Under the pieces are notes generated by a model. That model made no database searches, was not told the DNA's origin, and saw only the letters and a list, made by a program, of their open reading frames with translations. Positions 17,601-24,766 of a DNA stretch of 42,488 nt are shown here, one piece after another; the first letter of the stretch is position 1, and each line of letters starts with the position of its first letter. The position numbers were made by a program, and so were the translations under genes. Source of the stretch: Bacteroidales bacterium. Lineage in GTDB: Bacteria; Bacteroidota; Bacteroidia; Bacteroidales; UBA932. The stretch spans positions 1 to 42,488 of the forward strand of contig JAKSJM010000022.1 in NCBI GenBank assembly GCA_024398075.1. Direction: 5' to 3'.

Positions 17601-18188
17601 GGCTGGGAAGACAAGTTCGACGAAATGGTGAAGCTTCTGCTTGACCACATCGAGATCCTTAGCGACACTGCGAACCAGTTCTCTACCTTGGCGAAGCTCA
17701 ACGACGAGCCGATGACTCCTGTTGACCTCGACAGCATGCTCCAGGAGGAGATCTCCATGTTTGATGCGAAGGACAATGTGGCCTTTGAGTATCTAGGTCT
17801 TAGCGGCGCGAATGTCCTGGCTCCTCGTCCTCAGCTCACACGAGTCTTTGTAAATCTGCTTGTGAACGCAGTTCAGGCCATCGAGAACCAGCAGGCGGAT
17901 TTTGAAGCAGAAGGCAAGGAGATTGTCCGTGGAAAGGTAAATGTAAGTCTGAGAAATTCTTCAGATTCAAGATATTACGATATTGTCTTCGAGGATAATG
18001 GCCCTGGCGTGAAGGAGGAGAATATCGGAAATCTCTTCACTCCGAACTTCACTACGAAGAGCAATGGTTCTGGACTTGGCCTTGCCATCTGCCGCAGTAT
18101 TTTGGAAAAATGTGGTGGTGAGATAAGCTACTCGAAATCTTTTGGCCTGGGAGGCGCTTGCTTTACTATCAAATATCCAAAATCTTAA
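14631..18188 (+). CDS. large multi-domain sensor histidine kinase, NtrY-like
   Basis: This 1185-residue membrane kinase senses an unknown signal and autophosphorylates. A first membrane helix lies near 11-30, then an extracytoplasmic region of about 185 residues, a block of hydrophobic helices between about 217 and 430, a second extracytoplasmic region (about 430-675), a helix near 680-700, another at about 717-737 and one near 875-895. A HAMP-like segment (VDRLFKPLGEMGRKM through IVNAYNRMVHDL) leads to the dimerisation helix. The phospho-acceptor is H965 in RQVAHDIKNPLTPM, an NtrY-type H-box. NLLVNAVQAI, EDNGPGV and NGSGLGLAICRSI are the N, G1 and G2 boxes. No receiver is encoded next to it. 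The NtrC-type regulator at 9245-10402 is the nearest candidate partner. Confidence 0.9.
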   Translation: MSKKRHTVKEWIAGALGVLGVLIVLYTSFFANMSGDTETAAKRVERRLNARMELLDGFAEQALEQDDSKWMTLKGLPSDMVVYRYVRDTLQSWANRFTLANDDITSRMMFDVIGNPRSRLSSPLAEITAEPSYINLGQQWYLTKLYTREDMQVVAGLMVIDLQDERHLNGVNPILRLDDKYSIRPIAFSGGTPVEVDGIPQFKVLTDVLESSVGSHTELVWLALFLLIASMYLVLLDKRCFSRFFVCTGVMLLAIVAMYVRGMFTHGRAILFSPVLYADGPFFYSLGAVLLVNLALQVVIAGLFAIRHDVYRRILNSTHKKLVSVVYSMALIATVVAVVLYTHDLFESIIENSNICLEVYKFKDLNLFTAVVYVSFTVLLTMLTLLIQMLKPAVKVLFGKSINAFSITGRLIVAAALGVYFTVTPAVHGMIKEDLTASMWADRLSIDRDISLELQLRRAEAPIAEDVIIASLAFLNNSNITIVNRIADNYLSRMVQSYDMSVYLFDGNDNDPATLAFLEDRAHSGVQIDDGSRFHFVSTGTGYTRYSGVFTYFDARYGVSYMVLTIEPRANKESKGYSSILNLTAPGQVVLPTRYSYAKYNDSKLVTYRGEYAYPTVLSEELLGQTEDAKSHRLVKDGYLHRINCISDSEVVIISHKTELWVNYIVSAFFIGVVVFLILTISVLPRRRASALGRNYYRSRISYVLVVSLVVTLVTMASLSVYFVYQRNNANRAMQMSERINAIQAMLEPECRLAHDFRDLGTQEFAGFMEGVSAMSKADITLYTPDGKAFSSTFPEVFERLLLSDRIDQDAFKGIVYDHERYHINHEESSGRKYYSLYAPLFNADGNMVAIICSPFTDETYDFEMDAFSHTAAIITIFLILLLMARFAVTKIVDRLFKPLGEMGRKMNTTDVEGLEYISYDRDDEITTIVNAYNRMVHDLSESTRQLAQAERDKAWSLMARQVAHDIKNPLTPMMLQIQRVQRLKARGVAGWEDKFDEMVKLLLDHIEILSDTANQFSTLAKLNDEPMTPVDLDSMLQEEISMFDAKDNVAFEYLGLSGANVLAPRPQLTRVFVNLLVNAVQAIENQQADFEAEGKEIVRGKVNVSLRNSSDSRYYDIVFEDNGPGVKEENIGNLFTPNFTTKSNGSGLGLAICRSILEKCGGEISYSKSFGLGGACFTIKYPKS

Positions 18189-18197
18189 AAAAATGAT

Positions 18198-18205
18198 TAT
18201 CTTTG
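18198..18205 (+). promoter_or_regulatory. -7 promoter box TATCTTTG for the engB-prs-der run
   Basis: An exact TAnnTTTG match lies in the 38-nt gap after the kinase stop, 21 nt before the engB ATG. No TTTG is found about 20 nt upstream, where the kinase gene is still coding. Confidence 0.5.
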
Positions 18206-18226
18206 CGGCTGGTTTAAAGTAGAGAT

Positions 18227-18826
18227 ATGAAGATTTCAGAAGCCCGCTTTGTCAGCAGCAGCACACGAGTATCCCAGAAACCGGCTCAGAAGCTTCCTGA
18301 GTTCGCTTTCATCGGCCGCTCGAATGTGGGCAAGTCTTCTCTTATAAACATGCTCTGCGGTAACAGGAAGCTGGCCATGACGTCAGCCACTCCGGGAAAG
18401 ACCAAGCTTGTCAATCATTTCATAATAAACAATCAGTGGTATCTCGTGGATCTGCCAGGATATGGCTACGCGAAGATGTCACAGAAAGGTCGTGATGAGC
18501 TCGCCGCCATCATCAGGGATTATGTGTTCAACTCTGAGGAGATGGTGATGCTCTTCGTGCTGGTGGACTGCCGTCATGACATAGGAAAGATTGATCTGGA
18601 CTTCATCTCAGACCTCGGTGCGAATGGTGTGCCTTTCGGCATCATCTTCACGAAGGGAGACAAGGTGGGTCCAAATGTTCTTGCAGCCCAGATACAGAAG
18701 GATTGCGAGATACTGAGCGAGCAGTGGGAGGAACTACCTCCGATGTTTGCCACATCATCCCAGACAGGAAAGGGCCGTGATGAGGTCCTTGACTATATAG
18801 AAAACATTTTATCATCAATCAAATAA
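18227..18826 (+). CDS. engB: ribosome biogenesis GTP-binding protein EngB (YsxC/YihA)
   Basis: This 199-residue essential GTPase assists assembly of the 50S ribosomal subunit. The G motifs are clear: G1 GRSNVGKSS, G2 around SATPGKT, G3 DLPGYGYAKMS, G4 read here as FTKGDK (usually TKxD), and G5 near TSSQTGKGRDEVLDYI. Length is normal. It has its own -7 box upstream and is followed by prs after 15 nt, so it leads a run of engB, prs, a small membrane protein and der. Two of the four genes are ribosome-assembly GTPases, suggesting coordinated supply of growth-related functions. Confidence 0.95.
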   Translation: MKISEARFVSSSTRVSQKPAQKLPEFAFIGRSNVGKSSLINMLCGNRKLAMTSATPGKTKLVNHFIINNQWYLVDLPGYGYAKMSQKGRDELAAIIRDYVFNSEEMVMLFVLVDCRHDIGKIDLDFISDLGANGVPFGIIFTKGDKVGPNVLAAQIQKDCEILSEQWEELPPMFATSSQTGKGRDEVLDYIENILSSIK

Positions 18827-18841
18827 TTCATCTTTTTAGGT

Positions 18842-19819
18842 ATGAATAACGTACATGAAATGGCGATCTTCGCTTGTGGAGCATCTAGGGACTTTGCTTC
18901 CAAGGTTATCGACGAGATCAATGCCATTAAAGCCCCTGGCGCAGGAGAAGAGCGCCTTGGTGCACTTGAAGTTACAAAGTTCAGCGATGGCGAATTCCAG
19001 CCTGCTTTCATCGAGAGTGTGAGAGGAGATACCGTGTTCATCATCCAGTCTACCTTCCCTCCAGTAGACAACCTTATGGAGCTCCTGCTTGCCATTGACG
19101 CTGCAAAGAGAGCATCTGCAGACAAGGTGGTAGCCGTGATCCCTTATTTCGGATGGGCTCGTCAGGACAGAAAGGATCGTCCACGTGTCGCTATCGGAGC
19201 TAAGCTCGTAGCGAACCTTCTCAAGGCTGCTGGTGCAGATCGAGTTATGACCTGCGACCTCCATGCTGATCAGATCCAGGGTTTCTTCGATTTCCCAGTG
19301 GATCATATCTACGCTTCAAACGTCTTCATTCCTTACATCAAGTCACTGAATCTTGAGAACCTCACCATCGCAGCTCCTGATATGGGTGGTGCGAAGAGAG
19401 CAAATTCATACGCAAAGGCCCTCCAGTGCCCAGTGGTTATCTGCCACAAGTCACGTGCAAGAGCAAATGTCGTGGCTTCCATCACCGCCATTGGTACTGT
19501 TGAGGATCGCGACATCGTCATCATCGACGACATGATCGATACTGCAGGTACACTCTGCAAGGCGGCAGACGTGCTCATGGAGATGGGTGCGCGCAGCGTA
19601 AGAGCCTGTGCTACTCACGGAGTGCTTTCAGGTGCAGCTTATGAGAGAATCGCAGCATCTGCACTCAAGGAGGTTTACATCACAGATACCATCCCTGTAA
19701 GGGCTGCTGAAGGTGTCGATACTTCGAAGATCAAGGTTGTCAGCATGGCATCCCTCTTCGCAAGCGTCATCAACAAGGTTTACAACTACGAGCCTATCAG
19801 CCCTGATTTCATCTACTAG
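18842..19819 (+). CDS. prs: ribose-phosphate diphosphokinase (PRPP synthetase)
   Basis: This 325-residue enzyme makes PRPP from ribose 5-phosphate and ATP, feeding purine, pyrimidine, histidine and NAD synthesis. It shows the N-terminal motif KFSDGEFQPAFIESVRG, the flexible-loop segment YFGWARQDRKDRPRVAIGAK, the divalent-ion segment DLHADQIQGFFD and the PRPP-binding loop DIVIIDDMIDTAGTL. A shorter start at MAIFACG (about 18860) is possible, but ATG 18842 follows engB at a normal distance. Cytosolic, probably hexameric. Codon choice is narrow, as expected for a highly expressed gene. Confidence 0.95.
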   Translation: MNNVHEMAIFACGASRDFASKVIDEINAIKAPGAGEERLGALEVTKFSDGEFQPAFIESVRGDTVFIIQSTFPPVDNLMELLLAIDAAKRASADKVVAVIPYFGWARQDRKDRPRVAIGAKLVANLLKAAGADRVMTCDLHADQIQGFFDFPVDHIYASNVFIPYIKSLNLENLTIAAPDMGGAKRANSYAKALQCPVVICHKSRARANVVASITAIGTVEDRDIVIIDDMIDTAGTLCKAADVLMEMGARSVRACATHGVLSGAAYERIAASALKEVYITDTIPVRAAEGVDTSKIKVVSMASLFASVINKVYNYEPISPDFIY

Positions 19820-19822
19820 TCT

Positions 19823-20080
19823 ATGACAGTATTTCTCTCAGCAGCCGTAGTCCTCATCATTGCCGTTTTCGGAATGTGTTTCAACATCATCTTCCGAAAG
19901 GATGGCAAGTTCCCCGAGTACGAGGTGAGCTCGAACAAGGAGATGCGCAAGCTGGGCATACGCTGCATGAGGGAGCAGGATGACGCCATTTTTGGCAGTG
20001 ACCGTGATCGCAAGCACGATATCTGCACCGGGGACTTCGACGAGTCCTGCAAAGGGTGCAGCCTATATAAACAGAGTTAA
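19823..20080 (+). CDS. small single-pass membrane protein with cysteine cluster
   Basis: This 85-residue protein has one N-terminal membrane helix (about 3-23) followed by a short charged domain. The segment FRKDGKFPEYEVSSNKEMRKLGI recalls a small Bacteroidota membrane protein of unknown function. Cysteines lie at 19, 48, 68, 76 and 79; the last three (CTGDFDESCKGC) could bind a metal or form a disulfide. It sits between prs and der with 3-nt and 6-nt gaps, so it is certainly a translated member of the operon. I assign no function. Confidence 0.75.
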   Translation: MTVFLSAAVVLIIAVFGMCFNIIFRKDGKFPEYEVSSNKEMRKLGIRCMREQDDAIFGSDRDRKHDICTGDFDESCKGCSLYKQS

Positions 20081-20086
20081 TTTTTT

Positions 20087-21397
20087 ATGAGTTTAGTAGC
20101 AATAGTTGGACGCCCAAACGTGGGCAAATCCACTCTTTTCAACCGTCTGGTCGGAATGAGAAAAGCCATAGTAGATGATACTGCGGGCGTGACCAGAGAC
20201 AGACATTACGGCAAGTGCGAGTGGTGCGGCGCAGAGTTTTCTGTCGTCGACACCGGCGGTTATACTTCCAATTCTGACGATGTCTTTGAGGCAGCCATCC
20301 GCCGTCAGGTGGAGATCGCCATCGAGGAGGCTGATGTAGTTCTCTTCATGGTGGAGGCTGGCACAGGTATTACAGACTATGATTCTGAGATCGCTGATGT
20401 GCTTCGCAGAAGCAAGAAACCAGTGGTCGTATGCGTAAATAAGGTGGACTCTGGAGAGAAGATGTTCGATGCCTACCAGTTCTATTCATTGGGACTGGGA
20501 GAAATCTACAGCATCTCTGCAGCAAATGGCGGTGGCACAGGTGACCTTCTCGACGAGGTGGTACGCGTGCTCCCAAAGGAGGAGGCGCCAGTCGATGAGA
20601 CCCATGCCGACCTTCCTCACGTAGCCATTGTCGGAAAGCCAAATGTGGGCAAGTCTTCACTCACAAACGCCCTCCTGGGCGAGGAGAGAAACATCGTGAC
20701 CCCAGTGGCTGGTACGACCAGAGACTCCATCGCGACCTATTACAATAAGTTCGGACACGAGCTCATGCTTGTGGACACCGCAGGTATCAGAAGGAAGACC
20801 AAGGTCCACGAGGATCTTGAGTTTTACTCTGTGATGCGCTCCATGAGGGCCATCGAGCACTCGGATGTCTGTGTGCTCATGATCGATGCCACCACAGGTA
20901 TGGAGGCTCAGGACATGAACATCTTCAACCTCATCCAGAAAAATAGGAAAGGCTGCGTGATCGTGGTGAACAAGTGGGACCTCTTCATCAAGGACCAGAA
21001 TACCATGAAGGAGTACACCGAAGCGCTTCGAGCACGTATAGCTCCGTTTGACGACGTGCCTATCATCTTCACTTCAGTAGTCAAGAAGCAGCGAGTGCTG
21101 GACGTGCTCGAGGCTGTAGCGCAGGTGAGCGCAAACTACTCTCAGAAGATATCCACGGCTCGCCTGAACGAAGCGCTGCTGCCTATCATCGAGGATTGTC
21201 CGCCTCCTGCATGGAAAGGAAAGTACATCAAGGTCAAGTACATTACGCAGCTTCCGACCAAGTTCCCAGCCTTCGCGTTCTTCTGTAATTTACCTCAGTA
21301 CATCAAGGAACCGTATAGGCGATTCCTGGAGAATAAGCTCCGCGAAAACTTCGATCTGTGCGGTTGTCCTGTAACGATTTACTGTAGACAGAAATAA
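20087..21397 (+). CDS. der: ribosome biogenesis GTPase Der (EngA)
   Basis: This 436-residue protein has two GTPase domains in tandem and a C-terminal KH-like domain, the unique Der layout, and is needed for 50S subunit maturation. Domain 1 has [13 protein letters not shown] and NKVD. Domain 2 begins near residue 176 with GKPNVGKSS, followed by DTAGIRRK and NKWD. The KH-like part includes the conserved [18 protein letters not shown] segment, and the chain ends [12 protein letters not shown]. It is last in the engB run, and a near-perfect intrinsic terminator starts a few bases past the stop. Confidence 0.97.
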   Translation: MSLVAIVGRPNVGKSTLFNRLVGMRKAIVDDTAGVTRDRHYGKCEWCGAEFSVVDTGGYTSNSDDVFEAAIRRQVEIAIEEADVVLFMVEAGTGITDYDSEIADVLRRSKKPVVVCVNKVDSGEKMFDAYQFYSLGLGEIYSISAANGGGTGDLLDEVVRVLPKEEAPVDETHADLPHVAIVGKPNVGKSSLTNALLGEERNIVTPVAGTTRDSIATYYNKFGHELMLVDTAGIRRKTKVHEDLEFYSVMRSMRAIEHSDVCVLMIDATTGMEAQDMNIFNLIQKNRKGCVIVVNKWDLFIKDQNTMKEYTEALRARIAPFDDVPIIFTSVVKKQRVLDVLEAVAQVSANYSQKISTARLNEALLPIIEDCPPPAWKGKYIKVKYITQLPTKFPAFAFFCNLPQYIKEPYRRFLENKLRENFDLCGCPVTIYCRQK

Positions 21398-21404
21398 TTA
21401 TTAT

Positions 21405-21432
21405 ATCCCATCAGATAATGATGGGATTTTTC
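21405..21432 (+). terminator. intrinsic terminator after der
   Basis: A perfect 9-bp stem (21405-21413 with 21419-21427) closes a GATAA loop and runs into a T tract (21427-21431). The hairpin lies just upstream of the xseA -7 box at 21435-21442, so the end of one operon and the core promoter of the next overlap. Confidence 0.85.
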
Positions 21433-21434
21433 GT

Positions 21435-21442
21435 TATATTTG
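21435..21442 (+). promoter_or_regulatory. -7 promoter box TATATTTG for the xseA-glycogen run
   Basis: An exact TAnnTTTG match ends 8 nt before the xseA ATG at 21451, implying a leader of only a few bases. The position of the -33 element is taken by the der terminator and carries no TTTG. This is the only clear promoter I see for the run of genes reaching to 34317. Confidence 0.6.
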
Positions 21443-21450
21443 TAAGTAAG

Positions 21451-22560
21451 ATGGACAAGGAGTTTATAGATCTTTACGCTTTGCAGGCGTTGATGAAGGA
21501 GGGGATAGAGAGTCTCTTCCCTGGAAGGGTGTGGGTGAAGGCTGAGATCAGCTCTGTAAATGTGAAGACAAATGGCCACTGCTATCTGGAGCTCTCGCAG
21601 AATGACGAGAGCGGCACGATAGCGAAGGCGAAAGCGGTCATTTGGCGTTCCAAGTACTATCAGATAAACTCCTTCCTTGTGGCTGCTACAGGAAGTTCCC
21701 TCAAGGTCGGCATGTCGCTTCTGGCGCGCGTGCAGGTGACCTACAGCGAACTCTATGGCCTTACACTTACCATAGACGAGGTGGATCCTCAGCTGACCAT
21801 TGGCCAGCGCGAGCTGGAGAAGCGCCAGACCATAGAGAAGCTTACCAAGGAGGGGCTTATGACCCGTCAGCAGGGGCTTGAACTGCCACTTCTGCCTTAC
21901 GCCCTCGCAGTGATATCAGCGCGCGATGCGGCCGGACTTGGCGACTTCAAGCATCATCTTCTGGACAATGAGTACGGCTTCGCTTTCCGCCTGGACCTCT
22001 ACGAGGCCACGATGCAGGGCGCTGGTGCGCCGGCATCCATCGTGGCCGCCATCGAGTCCATACAGCAGTCGGAGGTGGCGTATGACGCTGTGCTTATCAT
22101 GCGTGGCGGCGGCTCGGAACTCGACCTCGCCTGCTTCGATGACTATGAGATGGCGAAGGCTATAGCATTGTGCCCAGTGCCTGTATTCACAGCCATTGGC
22201 CACGACAAGGACTACCACGTGGCAGATATGGTGGCACATGTGTATGTGAAGACGCCTACGGCTCTGGCAGACCTCTTCCTGGACTGCTTCATGTCGGAGG
22301 ACGAGAGGCTCGCTTCGTTCAGCCAGCGTCTTAAGCTGGCGTTTGTGAACAAGGTGAACGCCATGTCCTCAAAGGTGGATTTGCTGGCATCGCGCATCGC
22401 TGGCGCCGACCCTCGCTGCATCCTCTCCAGGGGCTACGCTCTGGTGGCAGATGGCGAAGGCCGGGTGCGCAAGAGCGCAAGCGCCTTCTCGGAGGGTGAC
22501 AAGCTCTCTGTGCTCTTTGCGGATGGTAGGCTTGACTGTATCATTGAGACGAAAAAATAG
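21451..22560 (+). CDS. xseA: exodeoxyribonuclease VII large subunit
   Basis: This 369-residue catalytic subunit of exonuclease VII degrades single-stranded DNA from both ends. The N-terminal OB-fold covers about 1-110 (VWVKAEISSVNVKTNGHCYLEL and on). The nuclease domain carries VISARDAAGLGDF, IMRGGGSELDLACFDD and TAIGHDKDYHVADMVA with the family's conserved residues. The chain is shorter than the E. coli protein (about 456), with a reduced central coiled-coil. I start it at ATG 21451 (MDKEFIDLYALQALM); the longer reading from 21418 begins inside the der terminator. xseB follows with a 2-nt gap. Confidence 0.93.
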   Translation: MDKEFIDLYALQALMKEGIESLFPGRVWVKAEISSVNVKTNGHCYLELSQNDESGTIAKAKAVIWRSKYYQINSFLVAATGSSLKVGMSLLARVQVTYSELYGLTLTIDEVDPQLTIGQRELEKRQTIEKLTKEGLMTRQQGLELPLLPYALAVISARDAAGLGDFKHHLLDNEYGFAFRLDLYEATMQGAGAPASIVAAIESIQQSEVAYDAVLIMRGGGSELDLACFDDYEMAKAIALCPVPVFTAIGHDKDYHVADMVAHVYVKTPTALADLFLDCFMSEDERLASFSQRLKLAFVNKVNAMSSKVDLLASRIAGADPRCILSRGYALVADGEGRVRKSASAFSEGDKLSVLFADGRLDCIIETKK

Positions 22561-22562
22561 AT

Positions 22563-22745
22563 ATGGAAGCATTTGATTATAAAGAAGCTGTGGCTAGGCT
22601 TGAAAAGATAGCGGAGAAGGTTGAGGACCCGGCTACAGGCATTGAGGACATCGACAAATATGTGAAGGAGTCGAATGACCTCATCGAAAAGTGCCGTGCG
22701 TACCTAAGGACCGTGCGTGAAAAGATAGATACATCCTTCAAATAG
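22563..22745 (+). CDS. xseB: exodeoxyribonuclease VII small subunit
   Basis: This 60-residue protein has the standard small-subunit pattern: FDYKEAVARLEKIAEKVEDP, then a short loop and a second helix ending YLRTVREKIDTSF. Several copies coat the coiled-coil of XseA in the holoenzyme. It starts 2 nt after xseA and ends 8 nt before the branching-enzyme gene, so the nuclease genes lead straight into the glycogen genes. Confidence 0.93.
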   Translation: MEAFDYKEAVARLEKIAEKVEDPATGIEDIDKYVKESNDLIEKCRAYLRTVREKIDTSFK

Positions 22746-22753
22746 TTCATAAT

Positions 22754-24754
22754 ATGGCAAGGAAGAAAATTTACCAGACGGACACATACCTCGCCCCATA
22801 CAAGGAGGCGATCGAGGCCCGTCACGCGAACATTGAGGCGGCTTTCAAGGAGATGTCTCACGAAGGCTCGCTCTCCAGGGGCATCAATAACCATCTGTAC
22901 TACGGCTTGCATCGTACGGCCGATGGTTGGGTTTTCCGTGAGTGGGCTCCTAATGCCACTAAAATCTACCTCATAGGCGACTTCAACATGTGGCGTCGTA
23001 CTGAAGGGTTCGCTCTTCATCCTATAGGTGGTGGAAACTGGGAGATCACCCTTCCTAAGATGTTCCTGTCTCATGGCGACCTCTACAAGCTGTTCATAGA
23101 GTGGCCGGGAGGCGGTGGCGAGAGGCTTCCGGCATACACGCAGCGTGCCGTTCAGGATGACGAGACGAAGCAGTTCTGTGCCCAGGTGTGGGATCCGAAA
23201 CCTTACGAGTGGAAGCATAGACGACCTGGAAAGCGCAAGAACCCTCTCATCTATGAGTGCCACATCGGTATGAGCAGCGAGGAGTATAAGGTGGCGTCGT
23301 TCAATGATTTCCGCCAGAATGTGCTGCCTCGTGTACATAAGCTTGGGTACAATGTGATCCAGATTATGGCACTCCAGGAGCATCCTTACTACGGCTCTTT
23401 CGGATATCAGGTGTCAAACTTTTTCGCCCTCTCCAGTCGCTTCGGTACTCCGGAGGAGTTCAAGCAGCTGGTGGACGAGGCGCACAAGTTCGGCATCGCT
23501 GTGGTGATGGACATTGTCCACTCACACAGCGTGGAGAACGAAGCCGAGGGACTCGGCCTCTTCGATGGACGCGAGGACGATATGTACTTCTACGACGGCT
23601 GGCAGGGACATCACCCGGCTTGGGGTTCACGCTGCTTCAACTATGGTAAGCCTGAGACTCGTGCGTTCCTTCTGTCTAACTGCAAGTTCTGGATGGAGGA
23701 GTACCATCTCGACGGCTTCCGCTTCGACGGTGTGACCAGCATGATCTACTGGGACCATGGCCTAGGCAAGGACTTCACTGGTTATGACTGCTACTTCGGA
23801 AATGGCGTGGACGAAAGCGCCATCACATACCTTGCTCTCGCAAATATCCTTGTGCATGAGCTGAATCCAAATGCCCTCACCATCGCTGAGGACGTGAGCG
23901 GCCTTGCAGGCCTTGCCGCGCCTATCGCGCTCGGTGGAGTGGGCTTCGATTTCCGTATGTCAATGGGTGTGGCAGACCATTGGATCAAGTGGACGAAGGA
24001 ACTTACCGACGACCAGTGGAGCATGGGGGAGATTTGGTACGAGCTCACAAACAAGAGGGAGGATGAGAAGACGATCTCGTATGTGGAGTGTCATGATCAG
24101 GCGCTCGTGGGCGACAAGACCCTCATCTTCCGCCTCGTCGACAGTGAGATGTACTTCTCCATGAACAAGGGCTCGCAGAGTCTTATTGTTGACAGGGGAA
24201 TTGCCCTTCACAAGATGATTCGTCTCGCTACTTTGGGCACTGCTGGCGATGGCTACCTGAATTTCATGGGCAATGAGTTCGGCCATCCGGAGTGGATCGA
24301 TTTCCCTCGTCAGGGCAATGACTGGTCGTACGCGCATGCTCGCAGGCAGTGGTCGCTCGCGGACAATGGTTTCCTCAGATATGGCTGTCTTCAGGATTTT
24401 GATGAGGCCATGATACAGTTCATCCGCAAGAATGGACTGCTCAGCGAGAAACCTTCGCTGCTTGTCGCTGATGAGATAAAGAAAGTGTTGATTTTCAGCA
24501 GAAAAAATGTTATTTTTGCGCTGAATTTCCACCCTACAGAATCATTCGTGGATTATGAGTTCGCCGCGCCTGCTGGACGCTATGTGGTGGCCCTCGATTC
24601 CGACGAGAAGCAGTTCGACGGATTCTCACGAGTGAAGGCGGGTGAAGAACATTTTACTGCGCATAAGAAATGCGGGAATGGGCCTGAGTATCTAGAAGAC
24701 ACTCTGTCCCTTTATTTGCCTTCCCGCTGTGCTGTAGTGCTTGAAATGAAATAA
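22754..24754 (+). CDS. glgB: 1,4-alpha-glucan branching enzyme, eukaryote-type (GH13 subfamily 8)
   Basis: This 666-residue enzyme creates alpha-1,6 branches in glycogen. An N-terminal CBM48-like domain (FREWAPNATKIYLIGDFNMW) precedes the (beta/alpha)8 barrel. Catalytic residues are nucleophile D325 (FRFDGVTSM), acid/base E379 (TIAEDVSG) and the H447-D448 pair (VECHDQALVGDKT). The segments HDQALVGDKT, ALHKMIRLATLG and YLNFMGNEFGHPEWIDFPRQ match the eukaryotic branching-enzyme pattern, placing it in GH13_8 and not the usual bacterial GH13_9. It opens the glycogen part of the run, 8 nt after xseB and 12 nt before the debranching gene. Cytosolic. Confidence 0.95.
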   Translation: MARKKIYQTDTYLAPYKEAIEARHANIEAAFKEMSHEGSLSRGINNHLYYGLHRTADGWVFREWAPNATKIYLIGDFNMWRRTEGFALHPIGGGNWEITLPKMFLSHGDLYKLFIEWPGGGGERLPAYTQRAVQDDETKQFCAQVWDPKPYEWKHRRPGKRKNPLIYECHIGMSSEEYKVASFNDFRQNVLPRVHKLGYNVIQIMALQEHPYYGSFGYQVSNFFALSSRFGTPEEFKQLVDEAHKFGIAVVMDIVHSHSVENEAEGLGLFDGREDDMYFYDGWQGHHPAWGSRCFNYGKPETRAFLLSNCKFWMEEYHLDGFRFDGVTSMIYWDHGLGKDFTGYDCYFGNGVDESAITYLALANILVHELNPNALTIAEDVSGLAGLAAPIALGGVGFDFRMSMGVADHWIKWTKELTDDQWSMGEIWYELTNKREDEKTISYVECHDQALVGDKTLIFRLVDSEMYFSMNKGSQSLIVDRGIALHKMIRLATLGTAGDGYLNFMGNEFGHPEWIDFPRQGNDWSYAHARRQWSLADNGFLRYGCLQDFDEAMIQFIRKNGLLSEKPSLLVADEIKKVLIFSRKNVIFALNFHPTESFVDYEFAAPAGRYVVALDSDEKQFDGFSRVKAGEEHFTAHKKCGNGPEYLEDTLSLYLPSRCAVVLEMK

Positions 24755-24766
24755 TTATTACAGAAT

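Noticed and set aside
21418-21450. Upstream ATG as the start of xseA
   Set aside because: It lies inside the der terminator hairpin and upstream of the -7 box, and the added residues are not part of the XseA fold.
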